From positions 1 through 7,772 of the forward strand of contig DMOO01000102.1 in the NCBI GenBank assembly GCA_003456855.1: a stretch of DNA of 7,772 nt, in the 5' to 3' direction. The position numbers were made by a program, and so were the translations under genes. Below the pieces are notes generated by a model. It was not told where the DNA came from and did not search any database. It worked only from the letters and a program-made list of their open reading frames with translations. Positions 1 to 6,397 of the stretch are shown piece after piece (the first letter of the stretch is position 1; every line of letters starts with the position of its first letter). The DNA comes from Sphaerochaeta sp. GTDB lineage: Bacteria; Spirochaetota; Spirochaetia; Sphaerochaetales; Sphaerochaetaceae.

Positions 1-1
1 T

Positions 2-64
2 TTTAAGTCAACTTACACGATTAAGGCCATCGTTGACCTTCCAGACCTGCTGAAAACCCTGTAA
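2..64 (+). CDS. Possible C-terminal tail of an unidentified upstream gene (5' truncated)
   Basis: Frame 2 is open from the left edge to a TAA at 62-64 and gives about 20 residues ending VDLPDLLKTL. Its codons (ATC, GTT, GAC, CTG, ACC) resemble those of the confirmed genes downstream, which favours this frame over the other two: frame 1 meets a stop at once and frame 3 at 51-53. I do not recognise the family and the fragment is too short to assign a function. It would lie about 140 nt upstream of rny on the same strand. Chance openness over 20 codons is quite possible, so this is a tentative call. Confidence 0.35.
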   Translation, partial: FKSTYTIKAIVDLPDLLKTL

Positions 65-147
65 AAACGCCACATCAATAACAAGATTGCCTAATAAATT
101 CAAGGCAAAACAGGTAAAAGTTTACTTTACACGACCCCTAATCTCCC

Positions 148-176
148 TTGACAGTAATTTTTATACCTTATAAGAT
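148..176 (+). promoter_or_regulatory. Sigma-70-type promoter of the rny-ymdB-tlyA block
   Basis: A perfect -35 TTGACA at 148-153 is followed, after 17 nt, by TAAGAT at 171-176, which matches the -10 consensus at four of six positions. TATAAG at 169-174 is an alternative -10 with a 15-nt spacer. The transcript would start near 183. That gives a leader of about 20 nt carrying a strong ribosome binding site (AAGGGGGAA, 189-197) before the ATG at 202. The remaining upstream stretch (65-147) is AT-rich and shows no gene. I infer that this promoter serves all three tightly packed downstream genes, because no other clear promoter lies between them. Confidence 0.75.
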
Positions 177-201
177 TGTTTGTTAAATAAGGGGGAATAG
201 T

Positions 202-1731
202 ATGAAGACTTTCATATGGATCCTTCTTTGTCTATGTTGTATTGGAATCGGCTGGCTTGGCCGCTGGCTGTATGGAAAATTTAAGCTTACTTCAGTTGAG
301 CAGCAGGCTGTTAGACTGAACCAGGAAGCTATTAAAGAAGCCGAAGCTAAAAGCAAGGAACTCTTGCTTGAGACTAGAGATACACTCCTTAAGGAGCAGA
401 AGCAGCAGGAACGTGAGGACCGTGAAAGACGGGCCGAGCTCCTGCGTTACGAGAAGAGACTGCTCCAGAAGGAAGATAACTTGGAAAAGGTCCAGGAGAA
501 CCTGGATGCTGTCAAGTCTAGACAACAGGATAAAGAAGCAAAGCTGGCTACCCGCGAGAAGCAGATAGCCGAGAGTGAAGCAAAGTGGCAGACCGAGATC
601 GAGAAGGTCGCCAGCATGTCATCTGAAGAGGCCAAGAACCTGCTCCTTGAGAGGATGCAGAACGAAGCCCGCAGAGACGGCCAGACCATGATCAACAAGA
701 TCGAGCAGGAAGCCCTCGCCAAGGCAGACAAAACTGCTCGTGACATCATCGTCACCACAATCCAGCGCCTCGCAACAGAAGTCGTATCGGAGAGCACTGT
801 CAGTTCAGTCAGCCTTCCAAGCGACGAGATGAAGGGCAGAATCATCGGCAGAGAGGGAAGGAACATCAGAGCCCTTGAGACTCTCACCGGTGCAGACATC
901 ATCATCGATGACACTCCTGAGGCAGTCGTCATCTCCTGCTTTGACCCGGTCAGGAAGGAGATTGCACGTGTCTCTCTGGAGCGCCTTGTCCAGGATGGCA
1001 GAATCCACCCGGCAAGAATCGAGGAAGTCGTCACCAAGGTCACCAAGGAAGTCAACCGCATCTGTGCCGAAGAGGGAGAGAAGGTCGTGTTCGATCTTGG
1101 CATCCACAACATGAGCCAGGAAGAGATCAGAGCCCTTGGAAGACTGTTCTTCAGAACCAGCTATGGCCAGAACGTCCTTGCACACTCACGTGAGGTCTCA
1201 GTCATCGCCGGCATGATCGCCGCCGAGGTCGGAGCCGACGTTGCAATCGCAAGACGTGGAGGACTTCTGCACGACATCGGCAAGGGAATCGCCTCAGAGA
1301 GCGAAGCCAACCACGCCGAGCTTGGTGCAGAGCTTGCAAAGCGCCTGGGCGAGGAGCCTAAGGTCGTCAATGCAATCGAGGCCCACCACAATGACGTCGA
1401 GCCGATCTGCATCGAGAGCATCATAGTCCAGATCGCAGATGCTATCAGCGCCGCCCGTCCGGGTGCCCGCCGCGAGACCCTTGACAACTATATCAAGAGA
1501 CTCGAGAACCTCGAGGAGATCGCAGTGTCCTTCGAGGGTGTCGACAAGGCATTCGCAATCCAGGCCGGCCGCGAGCTCAGAATCCTGGTCAACGCCGACA
1601 CTGTCACAGACGATGGAGCCAAGGAGATCGCCAAGGGAATCGCCAGCCGCATCGAGGCTGAGCTCAGATACCCAGGCAGGATCAAGGTCACCATCATCCG
1701 TGAAATGCGTGCTGTGGAATACGCCCGCTAA
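202..1731 (+). CDS. rny: Ribonuclease Y, membrane-anchored endoribonuclease
   Basis: RNase Y is an endoribonuclease that starts mRNA turnover at the cytoplasmic membrane in many bacteria lacking RNase E. The 509-residue product has the full family architecture and near-usual length (B. subtilis RNase Y is about 520). It comprises an N-terminal membrane segment (about residues 4-24, with a Cys cluster at 10, 12 and 13), a long charged coiled coil (about 30-195), a KH RNA-binding domain with the GREG loop at 216-219, and an HD domain whose metal-binding His-Asp pair is at 357-358 (LLHDIGK). A downstream AHHND motif follows. The start ATG has a strong Shine-Dalgarno (GGGGG at 191-195, 6-nt spacing). 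The stop codon overlaps the ribosome binding site of ymdB, 8 nt upstream of it. The first 110 or so codons are visibly more AT-rich than the rest. The family call is secure; cleavage targets are not visible from sequence. Confidence 0.97.
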   Translation: MKTFIWILLCLCCIGIGWLGRWLYGKFKLTSVEQQAVRLNQEAIKEAEAKSKELLLETRDTLLKEQKQQEREDRERRAELLRYEKRLLQKEDNLEKVQENLDAVKSRQQDKEAKLATREKQIAESEAKWQTEIEKVASMSSEEAKNLLLERMQNEARRDGQTMINKIEQEALAKADKTARDIIVTTIQRLATEVVSESTVSSVSLPSDEMKGRIIGREGRNIRALETLTGADIIIDDTPEAVVISCFDPVRKEIARVSLERLVQDGRIHPARIEEVVTKVTKEVNRICAEEGEKVVFDLGIHNMSQEEIRALGRLFFRTSYGQNVLAHSREVSVIAGMIAAEVGADVAIARRGGLLHDIGKGIASESEANHAELGAELAKRLGEEPKVVNAIEAHHNDVEPICIESIIVQIADAISAARPGARRETLDNYIKRLENLEEIAVSFEGVDKAFAIQAGRELRILVNADTVTDDGAKEIAKGIASRIEAELRYPGRIKVTIIREMRAVEYAR

Positions 1732-1739
1732 GGACGCTC

Positions 1740-2513
1740 ATGGCAAACAAGAACTTTACAACCCTGCTGCTCGGAGACATCTACGGAGATCCGGGATGCA
1801 GGGTTCTTTCTTTGAAACTCCAGTCCCTCATCAAGAAGTACCGTGCTGACTTCGTCATCGTGAACGGAGAGAACGCCTACAAGGGCTTCGGCATAATTCC
1901 GAGCCAGGTGGACATGCTCTTCGGAATAGGCATCGATGTGATCACCTCCGGAAACCACATCTGGCAGCAGGAGGACATCTATCCGTACCTTGACAGCCAG
2001 GACAATCTGCTCAGACCTGCCAACTACGGCAATCTGGTGCAGGGCCACGGTTACACAGTCAAGAACGGGGTCTGCGTGATGAACCTACAGGGTCGTATGA
2101 ACATGGTCCCTACGGAGGATCCGTTCAAGTGGGCCAACGACATCCTGAAGAGAATCGACAGCAAGGTGAAGACCATCTTCGTTGACTTCCATGCCGAGAG
2201 CACAGAGGAGAAGGAGGCCCTTGGCTTCTTCCTTGACGGCAAGGTCACCGCTGTTGTGGGAACACACATCCACGTCCAGACGATGGACAGCAGGATCCTG
2301 CCGAACGGAACCGCCTACATAACGGACCTTGGAATGTGCGGACCCAAGGACAGCGTCATAGGAAGCGACCCTGCAGTATCAATCAAGCGTCAGCTGACTC
2401 AGATGCCTCTGAAGGCGCAGGTCCACGAGACCATAGCCGAGATACACGGTGTATGCGTGCAGTCAGACCCGGAGACGGGAAGGGCGATCAGCATAGAGCG
2501 CATACTGGAATAG
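1740..2513 (+). CDS. ymdB: YmdB-family dimetal phosphoesterase (cyclic nucleotide phosphodiesterase type)
   Basis: The 257-residue protein matches the YmdB/TIGR00282 metallophosphoesterase family in length and in every active-site motif: GDIYGD (Asp13), NGEN (Glu44, Asn45), GNH (Asn72, His73), DFHAE (His151) and GTHIH (His176, His178). In B. subtilis the orthologue lies directly after rny, hydrolyses cyclic nucleotides in vitro, and is needed for the switch between motility and biofilm gene expression. The equivalent of the B. subtilis catalytic Glu39 is Glu44 here. No signal peptide or membrane segment is seen, so it is probably cytosolic. The start has AAGGA (1730-1734) overlapping the rny stop with 5-nt spacing, which suggests co-transcription and translational coupling. 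Its physiological substrate in this organism cannot be read from sequence. Confidence 0.93.
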   Translation: MANKNFTTLLLGDIYGDPGCRVLSLKLQSLIKKYRADFVIVNGENAYKGFGIIPSQVDMLFGIGIDVITSGNHIWQQEDIYPYLDSQDNLLRPANYGNLVQGHGYTVKNGVCVMNLQGRMNMVPTEDPFKWANDILKRIDSKVKTIFVDFHAESTEEKEALGFFLDGKVTAVVGTHIHVQTMDSRILPNGTAYITDLGMCGPKDSVIGSDPAVSIKRQLTQMPLKAQVHETIAEIHGVCVQSDPETGRAISIERILE

Positions 2514-2515
2514 TT

Positions 2516-3286
2516 ATGGCAAAGCTAAGCGCAATCCAGCTACTTAGAGCACAGAACCCCAATATGACGAAGGACGAGGCCACCTCGCTGGTCCTCTGCC
2601 GAAACGTCTACGTCAACGGAGAGCTCTGCACAGACCCGAAGCAGCTCTTCAAGGGAGAGGCAACGGTCGAGATCTCCTTCCCGAAGTACGTCTCCCGCGG
2701 AGGCTTCAAGCTGGAGAAGGCCCTGTCCGAGTTCAACCTTGACGTAAAGGAGCTTGTCATGCTGGATGCAGGCTCCTCGACAGGCGGCTTCACAGACTGC
2801 CTGCTTCAGAATGGCGCCAAGGCGGTGCACAGTGTGGATGTGGGCTTCAACCTCCTGGACTTCAAGATCAGAAGCGACAGCCGTGTGGTCGTGCATGAGA
2901 AGCAGAACATAATGACGCTTGAGAAGGAGGCCCTGGACCCAAAGCCTCAGGCTGCAGTGGCCGATCTGTCCTTCCGCTCAATCAACGGGGCTGCAAGCCA
3001 TGTCCTGGATCTGGTGGGCCATACCTGGATGGTTGCCCTTATAAAGCCCCAGTTCGAGGTCCCGAAATGGCAGGAGAACTTCTTTGGAGTCGTTGAAGAC
3101 CCTGTTTTAATGAAAACAACGCTCGAAAACGTCTATATGAATCTAGAAAATGATGGCATTGGAATATATCAGGCCACCGTTTCTCCGATAAAGGGCCATA
3201 AAGGCAACACGGAGTTCCTTGCTCTGCTAAAGGACGGACACTGTATGAGCCTTGAGCAATTCCTTTCAGCTTGTGGAATTAATTGA
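2516..3286 (+). CDS. tlyA: TlyA family rRNA 2'-O-methyltransferase (historic name hemolysin A)
   Basis: TlyA proteins use S-adenosylmethionine to 2'-O-methylate cytidines in rRNA; the name comes from a reported haemolysin of the spirochaete Brachyspira. The 256-residue product has an N-terminal S4-like RNA-binding domain (about residues 4-60), the linker motif YVSRGGFKLEKAL, and an FtsJ-type Rossmann fold with the SAM loop DAGSSTGGFTD (84-94). The likely catalytic tetrad is Lys65, Asp150 (ADLSF), Lys177 (IKPQFE) and Glu233. I chose the ATG at 2516, 2 nt after the ymdB stop, with GGAA (2507-2510) as a modest Shine-Dalgarno. The frame stays open 60 codons further into ymdB, but that stretch is Arg-rich shadow sequence unlike TlyA. 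The loop after KPQFEV is unusual (see findings). The gene ends 2 nt from the convergent GerMN gene. Confidence 0.93.
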   Translation: MAKLSAIQLLRAQNPNMTKDEATSLVLCRNVYVNGELCTDPKQLFKGEATVEISFPKYVSRGGFKLEKALSEFNLDVKELVMLDAGSSTGGFTDCLLQNGAKAVHSVDVGFNLLDFKIRSDSRVVVHEKQNIMTLEKEALDPKPQAAVADLSFRSINGAASHVLDLVGHTWMVALIKPQFEVPKWQENFFGVVEDPVLMKTTLENVYMNLENDGIGIYQATVSPIKGHKGNTEFLALLKDGHCMSLEQFLSACGIN

Positions 3287-3288
3287 AA

Positions 3289-3888
3289 TCAAAGTGAAAG
3301 CTCGTCACCATCTACCAGAATCACAACATCGGTGATGCTGGAGTCCAGTGCCTGCAGAGTCCTTATGATCTGCTGGCAGGCTGTCTCGAGTCCGCCGGGA
3401 CCCCAGGTGCTTCCGGAGCTTGTGAAGGCCTCAGAGAGGTTAACGAATGCCGTTCCAGATGACACAGTAAGGCCTATCAGGGTGGTTCCCCTTGAGATGT
3501 AGCTTATCGCACCTACGGAGAAGGCCTCTTGCTTAGGGCCGTCAAGAAGACCTTCGATGATATCGTGGTACTCGGAGGCCCCGGTTCTCTCGACCCTCTG
3601 GGTGCATACTACGAAGCTTGTGCTGCCATCGGACTTCGGGATGACGAAGCAGAGCTTGGCATCGCGGGTCTGTGCTGTCTGTCTCTGTGCCTGAAGCGAT
3701 GATATTGTCTCTTTCAAGTTCGCCTCCCTGATGGCTACGACCATCTTCGGAAGGGAGACCATGATGAGGATTGTGGCGTATATGACCCAGACGATGAAGG
3801 CAAGGAACAGGAAGTGACCGCGTCTATGCGGCTTCTCCTTCTTTGTAGGTTCCTCCTGTTGCATCTCGTCCTGAAGATCTTCAATCAT
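3289..3888 (-). CDS. Single-pass membrane protein with a GerMN (sporulation/spore germination) domain
   Basis: The 199-residue protein has a charged N-terminus ending in a basic stretch (KKEKPHRR, 16-23). One hydrophobic segment follows (about 26-46), then a helical linker (about 50-77) and a C-terminal domain (about 78-195). That domain reads as GerMN: a GTTLIGLTVSSGTAFVNLSE strand pair, then an ETACQQIIRTL helix and an ending VVILVDGDE. The basic residues before the membrane segment predict a cytosolic N-terminus and a periplasmic GerMN domain. GerMN domains occur in spore germination protein GerM and in many envelope proteins of non-sporulating bacteria, where their ligand is uncertain. 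Nothing nearby suggests sporulation. The ATG at 3888-3886 has no Shine-Dalgarno. An in-frame stop-free extension upstream contains no alternative start before the end of the HAD gene, which lies 42 nt away on the same strand. Confidence 0.82.
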   Translation of the reverse strand: MIEDLQDEMQQEEPTKKEKPHRRGHFLFLAFIVWVIYATILIMVSLPKMVVAIREANLKETISSLQAQRQTAQTRDAKLCFVIPKSDGSTSFVVCTQRVERTGASEYHDIIEGLLDGPKQEAFSVGAISYISRGTTLIGLTVSSGTAFVNLSEAFTSSGSTWGPGGLETACQQIIRTLQALDSSITDVVILVDGDELSL

Positions 3889-3895
3889 AGCATTA

Positions 3896-3925
3896 ACATT
3901 ACAATAACTTTCAAACCATGTCCAA
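3896..3925 (-). promoter_or_regulatory. Weak promoter-like element before the GerMN gene
   Basis: On the minus strand TTGGAC (3925-3920) is followed after 18 nt by TAATGT (3901-3896). Only 7 nt separate the latter from the ATG of the GerMN gene. The -10 match is poor (three of six), so this could be chance in an AT-rich 42-nt gap. It is listed because the gene has no Shine-Dalgarno and this geometry would produce a leaderless mRNA, as predicted more strongly for der. Alternatively the gene is simply read through from the HAD gene. Confidence 0.2.
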
Positions 3926-3930
3926 CGGAA

Positions 3931-4704
3931 TCAAATCAGACCATAGTGCACCAGTGCGTTCCACACTCCGTTGTCGTCAATGTCCGATGTCACAAAATCG
4001 GCCACTGATTTCGCGCTTTCACGTCCGTTTCCCAGGACAACGCCTATAGGCGCGGCCTTGACCATTCCCACATCGTTGTCCCCGTCACCGAAGACCATGT
4101 AGTCGTTAAGAGGGATCCCGAAATGCTCCAGATAGCCCTCGATGCCAGCGACCTTGTCACGTCCTGCCGGCACTATGTCCACACCTGCAGAGCTCCAGCG
4201 AAGGAAGTTGCAGTTGGGCAGTATGCTGTGGAGCCAAGGCTCCTGCTCCGGTGTTATGTAGGCGATTCCAAGATAGATTGGCTTTCCAGAGTATTCTCCA
4301 AGCGGGTGGTCCACCGTGGTGGCATAGCTCAGACCTTCGACATCCCTCTGGGCGTGGATGTTGCTGTACATCCTGTCCACCTCCACAAGGATGGTGGGAG
4401 TCTCCTTCCTGTTGAAAAGAGAGACCAGATTCTCAAGAGCCACTCCCTTGATCTCGTTGGAGCAGATTATGTTCCTTTCACCGTCCAGACAGAGCTGTCC
4501 GTCTATTGTGACGTAGCCGTCCAGATTCAGGGTGAAGACCTCCGGGAAGTGCTCCAATTCGAGCATGTGGCGCCCTGTGGCCAGCACACACTTGATGCCC
4601 TTGCTCTGAAGAATCCGGATGGCATCCCTTGCACTCTGAGGAATGCTCAGGGTCCTGTGGGAGAAAAGCGTGTTGTCGAAGTCGAAGAATACTGCGCGCA
4701 CCAT
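3931..4704 (-). CDS. Cof-type HAD superfamily phosphatase (IIB cap)
   Basis: HAD phosphatases of the Cof type dephosphorylate sugar phosphates, flavin mononucleotide and similar small metabolites in the cytosol; the substrate cannot be predicted here. The 257-residue protein has all four HAD motifs: nucleophile DFDNTLF (Asp8, acid-base Asp10), Thr43 in ATGR, Lys184 in GRDKVAG, and the acidic GDGDND at 206-211. The large insert between motifs II and III (about 85-175) is in the position of a C2B cap. Motif I reads DFDNT where most relatives have DxDGT. The ATG at 4704-4702 is bounded upstream by an in-frame stop (TAA) four codons away, and a GTG follows immediately as codon 2. No Shine-Dalgarno is visible. 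It is the first gene of a minus-strand pair with the GerMN gene. Confidence 0.9.
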   Translation of the reverse strand: MVRAVFFDFDNTLFSHRTLSIPQSARDAIRILQSKGIKCVLATGRHMLELEHFPEVFTLNLDGYVTIDGQLCLDGERNIICSNEIKGVALENLVSLFNRKETPTILVEVDRMYSNIHAQRDVEGLSYATTVDHPLGEYSGKPIYLGIAYITPEQEPWLHSILPNCNFLRWSSAGVDIVPAGRDKVAGIEGYLEHFGIPLNDYMVFGDGDNDVGMVKAAPIGVVLGNGRESAKSVADFVTSDIDDNGVWNALVHYGLI

Positions 4705-4710
4705 GGCGTA

Positions 4711-4739
4711 AGTTTACATTCAGCGCCCCATGGAATCAA
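4711..4739 (-). promoter_or_regulatory. Putative promoter of the minus-strand HAD-GerMN pair
   Basis: On the minus strand TTGATT (4739-4734) and TAAACT (4716-4711) are separated by exactly 17 nt; each matches the sigma-70 consensus at four of six positions. The -10 element ends only 6 nt before the ATG at 4704, so transcription would begin at or next to the start codon. This agrees with the missing Shine-Dalgarno. It shares the 118-nt divergent region 4705-4822 with the der promoter. The match is modest and other start sites in this AT-rich region are possible. Confidence 0.35.
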
Positions 4740-4785
4740 GGAATAAGTTAAAAAAGCCTGGATTGGTTTTAACGCACTGATATAC

Positions 4786-4814
4786 TTGGATTTATATTAA
4801 CTGATTGTTATAAT
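4786..4814 (+). promoter_or_regulatory. Promoter of der; predicts a leaderless mRNA
   Basis: TTGGAT at 4786-4791 and a perfect TATAAT at 4809-4814 are separated by 17 nt. Eight nucleotides (4815-4822) lie between the -10 and the ATG of der, so the expected transcription start (6 to 8 nt after the -10) falls at 4821-4823. No purine-rich Shine-Dalgarno precedes the ATG: the upstream bases are AAGCCGCT. The promoter probably drives der, the HAD gene and the coiled-coil gene as one transcript. Confidence 0.78.
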
Positions 4815-4822
4815 AAGCCGCT

Positions 4823-6397
4823 ATGAAAAACATCGTAATAATCGGAAGACCCAATGTCGGCAAATCGACATTGTTCAATAGACTCATCGGAAAGAGAAGG
4901 GCCATAACGGACCCGACACCTGGTGTGACCAGGGACCCGATCTCGGAGAAGTGGATTCTCAACGGCCATGCAGTGAACCTCACCGACAGCGGAGGAGTCA
5001 AGCTGGACCTTGAGGGCTTCGATGAGCTGGTGTCCAAGAAGAGCCTCTCCTTGCTGGACAACGCCGATGCCATCCTCTTCATGCTTGACTGCACAGAGAT
5101 AACACCTGAGGACCAGATGCTTCTGGAGACCCTGAGGCCATATACCGACAAGATCGTCATGGTGGTCAACAAGATCGACGACCCGACCCGTGAGGATCTT
5201 ATCTGGAACTACTTCTCCTACGGCTACCAGAGAATAGTCGGAATCTCATCATCGCACGGACTTGGAATCGACACCCTTGAGGAGACTCTAATGGGCATGC
5301 TGGATCTGGATGACGAGACAGAGGATGCCGAGGACCTCCAGGAGGAGAACGACAGGCACAGCATCAAGATCGCCGTCCTCGGAAAGCCCAACACAGGAAA
5401 AAGCACACTGACGAACCTCCTTACAGGAATGGATCTCTCGATAGTCAGCCCGATCGCAGGAACCACACGTGACGTGGTCAAGGGCGGCTTCTCCTACAAG
5501 GGCAGGGAGTTCACCATCCTGGACACAGCAGGAATCAGAAGAAAGTCCAAGGTCGAGGAGGATGTGGAGTACTACTCTGTAAACAGGGCAATCAAGACGA
5601 TCGACGAGGCCGATGTCGTTCTGCTTGTCGTTGACACCATCGAGGGACTCTCGGAGCAGGACAAGAAGATTGCAGCACTGATCGTCAGACGTGGAAAGGG
5701 CGTTGTCATCGTCCTGAACAAGACGGACCTCCTGAAGGGCGTTCCAAACGAGAGACAGGCAATCGAGGACAGGGTCCGCTTCCAGTTCCCTGTTCTGAAC
5801 TTTGCACCTATAAGGTTCATCTCCGCCGCAGAGGGCACGGAGATCGGACCGATGCTGGATACCGTCCTGAAGATCTACGGCCAGCTCGGAAAGCGCGTTG
5901 ACACAGCCAGCCTGAACATGGCGCTGAAGGCCTGGGGCGAGGCATACCAGCCAAGCCGTGGCTCGGAGGGCCACTTCAAGGTCTACTACGGAACCCAGAT
6001 CAGCGCACAGCCGGTCAAGTTCCTGTTCTTCATCAACCGCAAGAAGGACTTCCCTCAGACCTACGTGCAGTATCTGAAGAACTGCATCAGAAGGGATCTG
6101 GGATTCACCGATGTCCCTGTTGAGATCGACCTCAGAGAGCGCGAGAGAAGCGAGAGCAACCACAAGCTCGGCCAGAACGCCAAAGTCAGATCCTCCGCGG
6201 AGAAGGAGGAGAAGGAGACCAAGGTCAAGTTCCACAACAACGGCACAATGACAGGAACGGCAAAGGGTGGAAAGGCCAAGGCCAAGCCTGCTGCAAAGAA
6301 GGTCGGAGCCAAGGCAAAGGCCATTGCAGTGCAGAAGGCAAGAACCAACTACAAGCAGAGCAAGGCCGCAGCCAAGACCACAAAGAAGGGCAAGTGA
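4823..6397 (+). CDS. der: Ribosome biogenesis GTPase Der (EngA), with a long basic C-terminal tail
   Basis: Der is an essential GTPase with two tandem G domains that acts in maturation of the 50S ribosomal subunit. G domain 1 shows GRPNVGKS (8-15), the G2 threonine in GVTRD (36), DSGG (55-58) and NKID (116-119). An acidic linker (about 161-177) follows. G domain 2 shows GKPNTGKS (187-194), GTTRD (213-217), DTAGI (234-238), NKTD (299-302) and SAAEG (334-338). A KH-like domain fills about 350-440. The protein has 524 residues, against roughly 436 in B. subtilis and 490 in E. coli; the excess is mostly a Lys/Ala-rich tail from about 454 to 524. G3 of domain 1 has Ser where Thr is usual. The ATG is SD-less and very close to the promoter. 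The stop shares one base with the next ATG (TGATG). Confidence 0.96.
   Translation: MKNIVIIGRPNVGKSTLFNRLIGKRRAITDPTPGVTRDPISEKWILNGHAVNLTDSGGVKLDLEGFDELVSKKSLSLLDNADAILFMLDCTEITPEDQMLLETLRPYTDKIVMVVNKIDDPTREDLIWNYFSYGYQRIVGISSSHGLGIDTLEETLMGMLDLDDETEDAEDLQEENDRHSIKIAVLGKPNTGKSTLTNLLTGMDLSIVSPIAGTTRDVVKGGFSYKGREFTILDTAGIRRKSKVEEDVEYYSVNRAIKTIDEADVVLLVVDTIEGLSEQDKKIAALIVRRGKGVVIVLNKTDLLKGVPNERQAIEDRVRFQFPVLNFAPIRFISAAEGTEIGPMLDTVLKIYGQLGKRVDTASLNMALKAWGEAYQPSRGSEGHFKVYYGTQISAQPVKFLFFINRKKDFPQTYVQYLKNCIRRDLGFTDVPVEIDLRERERSESNHKLGQNAKVRSSAEKEEKETKVKFHNNGTMTGTAKGGKAKAKPAAKKVGAKAKAIAVQKARTNYKQSKAAAKTTKKGK

Noticed and set aside
87..108. Perfect 6-bp inverted repeat TTGCCT/AGGCAA with a 10-nt loop, as a terminator
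   Set aside because: The stem is short and no T-run follows on either strand, so it does not support an intrinsic terminator.
114..130. GTAAA/TTTAC inverted repeat and doubled TTTAC as an operator upstream of rny
   Set aside because: Five-base arms in AT-rich DNA occur easily by chance. It lies just upstream of the -35, but no known binding motif is recognised.
11..134. Near-repeat ACTTACACGA (11-20) and ACTTTACACGA (124-134)
   Set aside because: Two short copies differing by an insertion, one inside a possible coding tail; compatible with chance.
447..1112. Antisense open frame of 221 codons opposite rny
   Set aside because: Ser/Leu-rich shadow of rny codon bias with no family signature and no ribosome binding site that I could see.
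2336..2515. Sixty-codon N-terminal extension of TlyA into ymdB
   Set aside because: The extension is Arg/His/Gly-rich, unlike any S4 domain, lies wholly over the conserved end of ymdB, and the ATG at 2516 gives the normal TlyA length.
3320..3336. ATCAC/GTGAT hairpin near the convergent tlyA/GerMN ends
   Set aside because: A 5-bp stem inside the GerMN coding sequence with no T-run; not convincing as a terminator.
4123..4746. Plus-strand open frame of 207 codons opposite the Cof-type HAD gene
   Set aside because: The minus-strand frame carries all four HAD motifs in order; the plus-strand product has no recognisable motif.
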